A stretch of DNA of 10,856 nt, from positions 1-10,856 of the forward strand of contig CABKMZ010000065.1 in assembly GCA_902373545.1 (NCBI GenBank), read 5' to 3'. The position numbers and the translations under genes are program-made. Source of the DNA: an uncultured Actinomyces sp. (GTDB lineage: Bacteria; Actinomycetota; Actinomycetes; Actinomycetales; Actinomycetaceae). Below are positions 1-7,300 of the stretch, one piece after another (position 1 is the first letter of the stretch; every line of letters starts with the position of its first letter). Under the pieces are notes generated by a model. The model ran no database searches, was not told the origin of the DNA, and worked only from the letters and a program-made list of their open reading frames with translations.

Positions 1-466
1 AGCGCGACTCGTCCCGGCGCCACAGCGCCGGATCCAGCGGCGGCGCGTACACGAAGGTCGACCCCTCGGGGGCGCTCGCGGCCACGTCCAACTCCAGGTC
101 GGTCACCACGGCCTCGTCCAGGAGAGGCAGAGTCTGCACGTAGACTTGGGCCCCGCCCGTGATCCAGATGTAGGGGGCCTGAGTGCGCGCTGTTTCCTCG
201 CGCGCAACCTCTAGGGCCTCCTCAACGGAGGAGACGACGAGCGCGCCGGCGGCCTCGTACCCGGGCGTACGCGTGATCACGATGTTCGTGCGGCCCGGTA
301 ACGCCTTGCCCAGGGCCTCCCACGAGCGCCGACCCATGATGATCGGGCAGCCCATCGTGGAGTCCTTGAAGTGGCGGAAATCCGCCGGGACATGCCACGA
401 CATGGCCGTGCCCGACCCGAGAATCCCGTTGCTATCCTGCGCCCAGATCGCCGCGAGCTTCGTCAT
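1..466 (-). CDS. folA: Dihydrofolate reductase, 3' end beyond the window
   Basis: Reduces dihydrofolate to tetrahydrofolate with NADPH in the cytoplasm, regenerating the cofactor that thymidylate synthase oxidises. About 155 codons are visible; families of this type usually run to about 160-180, so only the last residues are missing past base 1. The start [17 protein letters not shown] matches the family N-terminus. The substrate-binding loop is SWHVPADF, with Asp29 in the place of the catalytic acid (Asp27 in E. coli). It is followed by [20 protein letters not shown], and the NADPH-binding GG of ITGGAQVY lies near residue 110. The ATG overlaps the thyA stop as ATGA, which implies translational coupling, and I see no strong ribosome binding site of its own. 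The order thyA-folA is common in bacteria, including mycobacteria (thyA-dfrA). Identification is very secure; the C-terminus cannot be judged. Confidence 0.96.
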   Translation of the reverse strand, partial: MTKLAAIWAQDSNGILGSGTAMSWHVPADFRHFKDSTMGCPIIMGRRSWEALGKALPGRTNIVITRTPGYEAAGALVVSSVEEALEVAREETARTQAPYIWITGGAQVYVQTLPLLDEAVVTDLELDVAASAPEGSTFVYAPPLDPALWRRDESR

Positions 467-1266
467 ACGGCGACCGGTGCCTTGATCGTGGGGTGATGCT
501 GGTAGTCCGTCACCGAAATGTCATCGAAGGAGTACTCGAACATCGAGGGAGCCTTCGTCAGCTCCAGGCGTGGGAAGGGGTAGGGCTCACGGCTCAGTTG
601 CTCGGTCACCTGCTCGGTGTGGTTGGAGTAGATGTGGCAGTCCCCGCCGCTCCACACGAAGTCGCCGACTTCCAGGCCCGCCTGCTGGGCGAACATGTGG
701 GTGAGCAGCGAGTAGGACGCGATGTTGAAGGGAACGCCCAGGAACATGTCCGCGCTGCGCTGGTAGAGCTGCAGCGACAGGCGGCCGTCGGCCACGTACA
801 GCTGGAAGAACGCGTGGCAGGGCTCGAGGGCCATCTCGGGCAGATCGCCGACGTTCCACGCGGACACCACCATGCGGCGCGAATCCGGGTTCGTCTTCAG
901 CGTCTCGAGGACCTGGGAGATCTGATCGATATGGCGACCGTCCCCGGCGTTCCACGAACGCCACTGGACGCCGTACACCGGGCCCAGCTCGCCGTCCTGG
1001 TCCGCCCACTCGTTCCAGATGCGGATGCCGTGCTCCTGGAGCCAGGACACGTTCGAGGACCCCGACAGGAACCAGAGGAGTTCGCCGACCACCGACTTGA
1101 GGTGCACGCGCTTCGTCGTGATCAGCGGGAAGCCCTTGGACAGGTCGTAGCGCAGCTGCGCCCCGAAGATCGAGCGCGTGCCCGTGCCGGTGCGGTCACC
1201 CTTGGGGGTGCCCTCACGCATAATGCGCGCCAGCAGGTCCTCGTACTGGCGGTCGACGGCGCTCAC
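463..1266 (-). CDS. thyA: Thymidylate synthase
   Basis: Methylates dUMP to dTMP using 5,10-methylenetetrahydrofolate, leaving dihydrofolate for the adjacent FolA. The product is 267 residues, close to the E. coli length of 264. Visible signatures are the phosphate-binding GDRTGTGT near residue 23, the active-site [14 protein letters not shown] with nucleophile Cys150, the dUMP-binding [17 protein letters not shown] (residues 169-185), HIYSNHTEQ near 211-219, and the C-terminal APVAV ending in the usual Val. I chose the GTG at 1266-1264 because the next in-frame Met is already inside the conserved [13 protein letters not shown] segment, and because the GTG sits 1 nt after the osmC-like stop. 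The open frame continues upstream through osmC, but that part is a shadow. No clear Shine-Dalgarno sequence is visible, so translation probably depends on ribosomes finishing the upstream gene. Confidence 0.97.
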   Translation of the reverse strand: MSAVDRQYEDLLARIMREGTPKGDRTGTGTRSIFGAQLRYDLSKGFPLITTKRVHLKSVVGELLWFLSGSSNVSWLQEHGIRIWNEWADQDGELGPVYGVQWRSWNAGDGRHIDQISQVLETLKTNPDSRRMVVSAWNVGDLPEMALEPCHAFFQLYVADGRLSLQLYQRSADMFLGVPFNIASYSLLTHMFAQQAGLEVGDFVWSGGDCHIYSNHTEQVTEQLSREPYPFPRLELTKAPSMFEYSFDDISVTDYQHHPTIKAPVAV

Positions 1267-1267
1267 G

Positions 1268-1693
1268 TCAGTTGATCCGCTCGTTCGTCCACGTGTGCGA
1301 GGCCGGCAGAGCCTGGTCGACGACCGAGTGCTCGATCGTGCAGTTGCGCTTGATCGAGGCTTCGGCACGGCGCAGCAGGTCCGCGATCTCCTCGTCGGAC
1401 AGGGCTGACATGTCCTGGACCAGCTCGACGTCCACGTGCGTGAAACGATCATTCTGCTGGTCGTAGTCGCCGGAGACACCGATGAACTGCTCGAAATCGT
1501 CGCCCAGGCGAGCCGCCATGCGCGCGTCCGAGCTCATCGCGTTGCAGCCCGCGATCGCGAGCTTGAGCAGGTCACCGGGGGAGAAGCGGCCCGGGCCGTG
1601 CCCGACCAGAATCTCGGCGCCATCCTGGTTGCGGGCGACGTACTCGCGCACGCCCGTACGCTGCAGATACAGAGACTTAGGGGTATCACTCAT
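1268..1693 (-). CDS. OsmC/Ohr family peroxiredoxin-like protein
   Basis: A 141-residue protein of the OsmC/Ohr superfamily, whose studied members reduce organic hydroperoxides with a pair of cysteines. Here the pair is Cys50, in [20 protein letters not shown], and Cys118, in [10 protein letters not shown]. The 68-residue spacing resembles Ohr and OsmC, and the segment before Cys50 matches the family pattern of Gly-Pro followed by Leu-Leu, Ala and Gly-Cys. Which subfamily (Ohr, OsmC or the less studied YhfA-like group) I cannot tell. It starts the operon, with thyA following after a single base. The ATG at 1693-1691 is preceded by AGGAG only 2 nt away, which is short for a Shine-Dalgarno site. 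A CACAAT -10-like element 7 nt upstream of the ATG would fit a leaderless transcript, but this is weak. A cytoplasmic location is expected, since there is no signal peptide. Confidence 0.86.
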   Translation of the reverse strand: MSDTPKSLYLQRTGVREYVARNQDGAEILVGHGPGRFSPGDLLKLAIAGCNAMSSDARMAARLGDDFEQFIGVSGDYDQQNDRFTHVDVELVQDMSALSDEEIADLLRRAEASIKRNCTIEHSVVDQALPASHTWTNERIN

Positions 1694-1718
1694 GGCTCCT
1701 ATTGTGGCGTCAAAAGAC

Positions 1719-1753
1719 CCCGCCCGCCCGAAATGCAACGCCGGGCGGGCGGG
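1719..1753 (-). terminator. GC-rich hairpin terminator after the DUF2505 gene
   Basis: Two perfect 12-bp arms (CCCGCCCGCCCG at 1719-1730 and its complement at 1742-1753) enclose an 11-nt loop. On the minus strand the stem is followed within 2 nt by TCTTTTG, a short U tract. It lies 25 bp past the DUF2505 stop and ends only 25 bp before the osmC-like start, so it should end DUF2505 transcripts and could also limit read-through into the osmC-thyA-folA operon. On the plus strand TTT follows the stem, but no plus-strand gene precedes it. Confidence 0.85.
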
Positions 1754-1778
1754 TTTCCTCGTAGAGCGTAGCGAAGGT

Positions 1779-2261
1779 TCAGCGATGCTCCTCCAGCCAG
1801 TTGGCGGCCAGCGCCTGCTCACGCTCCACGACGTGGCCCAGATGCGCCACAGCCTCCTTCTCAATGCGACCGCCCAGCAGCGGCACGCGCACCGACACGT
1901 TGCCGGTCACGACACGAACACTTCCCGCATCGGCCGGAGCCAGCGTGGACGTGGCCTCGACGGATACCGGGGCGCCGTCCACGGTCACGCGTGTGCGAGA
2001 ACGAGCCCCGGCCTCGTCCCTGGTCCACTCCTCGGTGAAAGAGATGTGCAGCGCGCCCTTGACAAAGCGCGACGCGGCGGCGGGAAGCAGCTCGGGGCGC
2101 GCAGTGCCCGAGAACGTGATGCGCTCGCCCTCCACGGCCACCGACTCGCTGCCCTCGACGACGAAGGACCCGAAGCGTCGCTGCTGGTAGTCGGGGGTCA
2201 GGTACATGGCAACGACCTCCTCGACCGTGCCCGGATAGGAAACAGACTGCGTGAATTCCAT
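1779..2261 (-). CDS. DUF2505 family protein (START/SRPBCC-like)
   Basis: A 160-residue soluble protein that resembles the DUF2505 family, which is common in actinobacteria and related to the START/SRPBCC lipid-binding fold. The start, MEFTQSVSYPGTVEEVVAMY, followed by LTPDYQQRRF, is typical of the family, as are the central alternating beta-strand segments (about 30-110) and a C-terminal amphipathic helix (about 130-158, IEKEAVAHLGHVVEREQALAANWLEEHR region). No catalytic residues are known and the ligand is unknown. AAGGAG lies 4 nt before the ATG at 2261, which supports this start. It is divergent from the pdtaS-like gene and separated from osmC by a terminator, so it is probably a single-gene unit. 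The family assignment comes from my recall of the N-terminal pattern and not from a search. Confidence 0.78.
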   Translation of the reverse strand: MEFTQSVSYPGTVEEVVAMYLTPDYQQRRFGSFVVEGSESVAVEGERITFSGTARPELLPAAASRFVKGALHISFTEEWTRDEAGARSRTRVTVDGAPVSVEATSTLAPADAGSVRVVTGNVSVRVPLLGGRIEKEAVAHLGHVVEREQALAANWLEEHR

Positions 2262-2347
2262 GATTCTCCTTCTCGTGGAAGCTGCCGCCGAATCGTGGCC
2301 CGGCGCTCATTTACAACTAAGGACCGCCTTTGTGGCCCCGCTCCCAC

Positions 2348-2354
2348 TAGAGTA
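2348..2354. promoter_or_regulatory. Leaderless-type -10 element of the pdtaS-like gene
   Basis: TAGAGT (2348-2353) fits the actinobacterial -10 pattern TANNNT. It is followed by exactly 6 nt and then the ATG at 2360, so a transcript would begin at or next to the start codon. This is the usual geometry of leaderless mRNAs in actinobacteria, and it agrees with the lack of a Shine-Dalgarno sequence. No good -35 is visible at 16-18 bp. The 7-mer TAGAGTA is symmetric in the TANNNTA sense, so the minus strand also reads TACTCT at the same spot and might fire toward the divergent DUF2505 gene with a leader of about 80 nt. Confidence 0.5.
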
Positions 2355-2359
2355 GAGCC

Positions 2360-3820
2360 ATGCGTAGCCTCATGCAGTTAGCTGAAGAAGCCTCTTCGAC
2401 ACCGCTGTCGGAGAAGGATATTGATTGGCTGCACCTGCTCCTTGCGGACTGGCAGGTGCTGGCCGACCTGGCGGCCGCCGACCTGGTTCTGTGGCTGGCC
2501 ACAGACGACGGCAGATTCATCGCCGCCAACCACTGCCGCCCCGCCACGTCCACGACCGTCCACGTCGACGACATCATCGGCCTGCACCTGCCTGCCGCCC
2601 GCGAAGTCGACCTGCGTCGCGCCATCCAAACCGGCCAGGTCGTGCGTGCGTCCGCCGCCCGCTGGGCCGGCACCTACTCGATGATGGAAACCTGCGTGCC
2701 CGTCTACCATGACGGGCGCGTCATCGCCGTCGTCACCCGCGAGGAGAACCTGTCCAGCCCCCGTCTGTCCCTGGGCTTCGAGGCGTGGACCATCGCCGCG
2801 GCCGACACACTGTGCCAGATGATCGCGCGCGGCGAATACCCCTACGACTCCACACCGCAGGTCACCGCTCACGGCGTGCCCCGCGTCCTGGACGGCGCGC
2901 TCTTGCTCGACGCCGAGGGCCGCGTCTTGCAGGTCACCCCCAACGCGGTGTCCTGCCTGGCTCGCCTGGGCATCCGCCACGACGTCAAGGGAAAGGTCCT
3001 GGCTCAGGAAGTCACCGACGTGATCGGCGAGGGCAGTTTCATCGAAGAATCGATGGCCGTCGTCGTCATGGGCCGGGCCTCCTGGCGCGTCGAGATCGCG
3101 GCACGCGCTTCCACCATTTCGATGCGCGCGTTGCCGCTCCAAAACGGGCGCAAGCGCCTGGGCGCCGTCATCCTCCTGCGCGATGTGTCCGAGGTTCGCC
3201 GCCACGAGCAGGAGCTCATGACGAAGGACGCGACGATCCGCGAGATCCACCACCGCGTCAAGAACAACTTGCAGACCGTCTCCGCGCTGCTGCGCCTTCA
3301 GTCGCGCCGTTCCGACGAGGACGCCGTCAAGGTCGCCTTGGCCGAGGCCGAGCGACGCGTGCAGGCCATCGCGACCGTGCATGCCGCCCTGTCCCAAAAC
3401 GTCGACGAATCCGTCGACTTTGACGAGGTCGCCCGCACGATCGTGCGCATGGCCGGCGCGATCGCGTCCACGGACCACGCCGTCGAGGTCATCACGACGG
3501 GCACTTTCGGCACCATTTCGGCCGACCAGGCCCAGGCCCTGGCGACGGTCCTCAACGAGCTGGTCGCCAACTCCGTCGAGCATGGCCTGGCCGACCGCGA
3601 CGGCCGCATTGAAGTGTGTGCGCAGCGCGATAACCTGTCCATGAAGGTCACGGTCGCGGACGACGGCGTTGGCTTCGTGCCGGGGACGCCCATGAGTGGC
3701 CTGGGAACTCAGATCGTTCACCAGATGGTGCGCGGCGAGCTCAGGGGATCTATCGAGTGGGCGCCTCGCGAGGGCGGTGGCACGCTCGTCACGCTGCACA
3801 TTAACCTTGATCCCGCCTGA
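2360..3820 (+). CDS. pdtaS: PdtaS-like cytosolic sensor histidine kinase
   Basis: A 486-residue two-component kinase without membrane segments. In order it has an N-terminal GAF-like domain (about 1-155, beginning MRSLMQLAEEASST and including DLVLWLATDDGRF), a PAS domain (about 175-280, ending LGAVILLRDVSEVRRHEQEL), a HisKA_2-type dimerisation helix with the phospho-acceptor motif REIHHRVKNNLQTVSALLRL (His pair 297-298), and a HATPase domain. The HATPase shows an N box NELVANSVEHG (399-409), G1 box DDGVGF (434-439) and G2 box GLGTQIV (447-453). M. tuberculosis PdtaS (Rv3220c) has the same domain order and a nearly identical His box; it signals to PdtaR, an RNA-binding antiterminator. A PdtaR gene is not in this window. 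The gene converges on whiB1, as in M. tuberculosis, which strengthens the orthology. Transcription is probably leaderless. The sensed signal here is unknown. Confidence 0.92.
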   Translation: MRSLMQLAEEASSTPLSEKDIDWLHLLLADWQVLADLAAADLVLWLATDDGRFIAANHCRPATSTTVHVDDIIGLHLPAAREVDLRRAIQTGQVVRASAARWAGTYSMMETCVPVYHDGRVIAVVTREENLSSPRLSLGFEAWTIAAADTLCQMIARGEYPYDSTPQVTAHGVPRVLDGALLLDAEGRVLQVTPNAVSCLARLGIRHDVKGKVLAQEVTDVIGEGSFIEESMAVVVMGRASWRVEIAARASTISMRALPLQNGRKRLGAVILLRDVSEVRRHEQELMTKDATIREIHHRVKNNLQTVSALLRLQSRRSDEDAVKVALAEAERRVQAIATVHAALSQNVDESVDFDEVARTIVRMAGAIASTDHAVEVITTGTFGTISADQAQALATVLNELVANSVEHGLADRDGRIEVCAQRDNLSMKVTVADDGVGFVPGTPMSGLGTQIVHQMVRGELRGSIEWAPREGGGTLVTLHINLDPA

Positions 3821-3849
3821 GGCGAGTCGGCCCCTGGAGAGCATGAACG

Positions 3850-3880
3850 AGGCCGGGGATCCTTCGTGGATTCCCGGCCT
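3850..3880. terminator. Bidirectional hairpin terminator between pdtaS and whiB1
   Basis: A 13-bp stem (AGGCCGGGGATCC at 3850-3862 pairing with 3868-3880, one G-T wobble) closes a 5-nt loop, TTCGT. It lies 29 bp after the pdtaS stop and 19 bp after the whiB1 stop, so it can serve both convergent genes. There is no long U tract on either side, which is common for actinobacterial terminators. Confidence 0.75.
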
Positions 3881-3899
3881 TCGTGGTGGGTGGGCGTGG

Positions 3900-4151
3900 T
3901 CAGCAGCCGGCGCGGCGTGCGCGCGCGGCGCGGCGCTTGAGGGAACGGCGTTCCTCTTCGCTCATGCCGCCCCACACGCCGGAGTCCTGGTTGTTGTCGA
4001 TGGCCCACTGCAGGCAGATGCCCTTGACGTCACATTCGCGACACACGGCCTTGGCCTCGGCAACCTGGCTGATGGCGGGACCCGTGTTTCCAATGGGGAA
4101 GAAGAGTTCGGGGTCAACTGTCAGGCATGCTGCCTTGCTGCGCCAATCCAT
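3900..4151 (-). CDS. whiB1: WhiB1-type iron-sulfur transcription factor
   Basis: An 83-residue protein that matches M. tuberculosis WhiB1 (84 residues) nearly end to end. The start MDWRSKAACLTVDPELFFP is followed by the four cluster-binding cysteines Cys9, Cys37, Cys40 and Cys46 (pattern C-x27-C-x2-C-x5-C, the same numbering as WhiB1). The WhiB turn is GVWGG (58-62) and a basic tail, LKRRAARARRAGC, fits DNA contact. Family members bind a [4Fe-4S] cluster that reacts with nitric oxide, and WhiB1 works with the primary sigma factor. The frame is open 32 codons further upstream, but AAGGAG 7 nt before the ATG at 4151 and the family N-terminus fix this start. An additional Cys83 at the C-terminal end is outside the cluster motif. 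Convergence with pdtaS matches the mycobacterial arrangement. Confidence 0.95.
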   Translation of the reverse strand: MDWRSKAACLTVDPELFFPIGNTGPAISQVAEAKAVCRECDVKGICLQWAIDNNQDSGVWGGMSEEERRSLKRRAARARRAGC

Positions 4152-4300
4152 GAGTGTGCTCCTTGCGTTACCGTGCGTCGTAGGGATTTTGTTTTTTCGT
4201 CTGCCAGTGTCCGCCAGCTGGGGTGCTCGCGCAAGATGTCTGGACAAATAATGCGGGGACGCACTATGTGCCTAGTCACGGTGAGCGAAAAAGCTGGGAC
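4152..4300 (-). promoter_or_regulatory. Upstream region of whiB1 (149 bp, no gene)
   Basis: This gap holds the whiB1 ribosome binding site and should hold its promoter. It is notably less GC-rich than its surroundings, with A/T runs near 4186-4199 and 4244-4252. The best guess I can offer reads on the minus strand as TTGCGC, 17 bp, GACACT, but both hexamers are poor, so I do not assign a start point. An imperfect 12-bp palindrome, GTGCCTAGTCAC (4268-4279, 10 of 12 symmetric), could be an operator. I see no strong terminator after the FtsK-like gene, so some read-through into whiB1 is possible. Confidence 0.4.
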
Positions 4301-7300
4301 TTAGGTGTTAACTGACCCGCCGGTCAGTTGGATAGTTGTTAGGGTATCACCTTCGCAGATCAGCCCGCGCGAGGGATTCCACGGGTGTGCGCAAATTGAT
4401 AGGGGGTACTTGTGGCATACACGCATGAGGGCCCGAATGACGTTGTCCGAAGGGTTGAGCGCGAGCATGCGGTGTCCGTCGCGCCTTGCGATTCTGGTCC
4501 ATGCGGACTCGGGAATAATCTCGGTAATTGTGGGGGGAGCCCAGCCTGCGACGTCGTGGAGCTCGGCGAGGATGTCGGCGTCGGACTGCGTCCCGATGAC
4601 GACCCAGGGTATGTCCTGTTCCCAGCGCACCGGCGTCAACTCCGGGCCAATGAGGGCCGGTGAGGAACCATTACTGACCAACGCGGCGGCCTCGTCGCAG
4701 GAGGGGATTTGCCACAGGCGCATCGTGTCCTCCTCGCGCCGGGGGAGCGCAGCACCCGGGGGCGGGTCGAGGGGAACGCAGGCCAGGGCGGTGGGCTCGC
4801 CGGGGCGCGCCAGGAGCGCCTGGCCGTCCTCGAGCGCGCGCACCTCGCTCGGAAGGATCCCTGCGTGCAGAGCTTCGTCGACGTCCCGGGCGCGCACGAG
4901 GCGCATCGAGAAAGCACCCATGGCCGAGGAAGAGGACGAAAAACGTCCCGAGAAGGCCGCGACGATGATGACACCGGCGCGCGTGGCCCGAGCCAGCAGC
5001 GAGGACCACAGCTCCTCGGCCTGGGGAAGCGAGAGCGACTGGGCCAGGGCCGAGCGCAGTGCGGGCACGTCTGTCAGCGCCAGTACAGCCGGGCCGTGCT
5101 CGCAGACATTCTCGAGCAGGTCGATGGCCCCCACGTCCCTGGGGGACAGCATCGTTAAGGCGCCGGGGGTGGCCTCGCCGATGACGTGCAGGGGAAGACC
5201 GGTCGCCCGGGCGATCCTGGTAGCGATCGAGCGCGCCCACCGCGCTGCCTGGGTGGCCTCGTGGGCGCTGGTCTGGATCTGGATGCTACCCCCGTCCCAC
5301 AGCAGGGGAACGTGGGCCTCGATGCCCTCGATCATCCCGAGTGCGACCGCGGGACGACACTCCCTCTTCCCGAGGCCAGCCCCGCCAACGCTCGACGCAG
5401 GGAGACCGAGCGCAGGGACCACGGCCTCGTCGATGTCGCTCCACGACAGGGATGCGGGCAGCGCGGGCGCCCACAGCGGCTCGGCGGAGGAGAGCGGCCA
5501 ACGCCGCGAGCAATCGGCGACGACCGAGGCGACGTCGGACATGTAGGACAGCTGCAACTCGCCCACGTCCGCTAGAACGGCCCGGCCCGGCACTCGCGGC
5601 AGCGACGAGGCCCGGGCGTCTCCGAGAATATCCGTGGAGTCGGCGCCGCTGACGCAGCGCAGGGCCAGGCGGATATCCATGTTGGCACGCATGGTCGCGT
5701 TGATCGCGCCCGAGGGGCGCTGGGTCGCGGCGATCAGGTGCAGGCCCAGGCTGCGTCCCTGGGCAGCCAGTCGCATCAGGACGTCCATCGCGCCCGGGTG
5801 GGTGTCGGCCAGGACGCGGAACTCGTCGATCGCGACGACGAGACGAGGCGGGGGCGGGGGCACGCTGTCGGGCTCGAGGTCGTGGGCGCGCTCCCAGGCG
5901 GCCAAGTCGGGCAACCCGAGCTCGGCGAGCTCGGCCTCGCGTCGGCGCAGGAGCGAGGAGATCCCCTCGAGCGCGCGGGAGGTGGCCCCGGCGTCCAGAT
6001 CGCTGAGCAGTGCCTGCGTGTGGGGCAGGTGCGCCAGGCGGGCGAAGGTAGAGCCGCCCTTGTAGTCGATGAGGATGAAACGCACGCGGTCCGGGCAATA
6101 GCAGTGCGCGATCGAGGCCAGCCATCCCAGGAGAGCTTCCGACTTACCCGACCCCGTGCAGCCGGCGACCAGGGCGTGCGGGCCGTCCGATACCAGGTCG
6201 AGGCACACGGGGCCTTGGGCCGATTGCCCGATGACGACGCCGAGCGTCCCCGTCTCGGCTCGGGCGCTGCTGGGCTCCCAGTCCACGCGCGTGGGTAGCG
6301 CGTCTGACGCGTTCGTGCGGCACACGGTCCACCACCACAGAGCCGAGACCGGGCACTCGTCGGTGACGCACACGCGGGCGCACCACGAGGGCAGCTCGGC
6401 GACGCTGCGCGCGTAGCCAATGTGAAGCACGCCGGTGGCGCACTCCTTCGCGCCGCGCACCGCGCAGTAGGGACAGTCCTCCCTGTCGCTGACGTGGATG
6501 TCCACGGCCTCAAAGCCCACCAGGACGGGCGCGTGAGATCCCCACCAGACGCGCGCCCCGCCCACTTGGGCGGCCACCTGCCCCGCGCACCACAGCGCAC
6601 ACTCGGCACCATGTTCGCCGACGATGCCGATCGAGGAGGCGTCCCCCTCCTGCGCGCTGGAGGCGGGAACGCCGAGTGTGACGCGCCGACTGAGCCTCGT
6701 GGCCCGTCCCGGCCAGACCGCCGCGCGGCACGAGCGAGGGGCGGTGCCCGAGCTTGGCAGCGAGGCGAGGACCAGAGCCAGGGCCGATCCGTCCCAGCCG
6801 CGTCGGCGCACGAGCGCGCGCCGAACCGCCCAGATCGCGCAGACGCTCACGAGCACGCCCAGGGTGGCGCCCAGCGTCCACCACAGCGCCGGGGGCACCG
6901 CGACCGAGCGCAGACGCCAGGCCATGAGCGAGACCATGACGGCCACGGAAATCAGCGGCGCCCCGCGTAGGAGAGAGGATCGGGAAAGGCCGCGACGGCC
7001 TCGTCGATCACAGCCCGGCCAGTCCAGTGTGCGAGGCCGTGGCCTCACTTCGAGGACGTCCTCGCCCAGGCGCAGGCGCCTGCCCGGTCCGAGGCGTTGG
7101 CGCGGCCGCAGGCGAGCCCACCGGCGCGCTCTCGTGCGCACCCGGATCGAGGGGGCGCCCGGCGACGTACGCAGGCGCGCCCGCCCGGCATGCGTGGAAA
7201 ACTCGGCGTGCTCGCGCGCGACGCTGGCGCACGACAGGGGCACGTCGCCGGCGCGGCCGAGGGGACCCGGGGCCAGGACGAGGCCGACGTCGGGTCCGTC

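Noticed and set aside
1267..1479. N-terminal extension of the thyA frame through osmC
   Set aside because: Arg/Ser/Thr-rich shadow of the osmC-like gene; the GTG at 1266 gives the normal ThyA length.
2378..3844. 488-codon minus-strand frame opposite pdtaS
   Set aside because: No recognisable domain, and composition typical of the complement of a GC-rich gene; pdtaS on the plus strand is unmistakable.
4152..4247. Longer WhiB start 32 codons upstream
   Set aside because: The added residues have no family similarity, and the ATG at 4151 has an AAGGAG at proper distance and the exact WhiB1 N-terminus.
4239..4247. Single DnaA-box-like 9-mer upstream of whiB1 (TTGTCCAGA on the minus strand)
   Set aside because: One mismatch to the GC-rich actinobacterial variant and isolated, so chance is a sufficient explanation.
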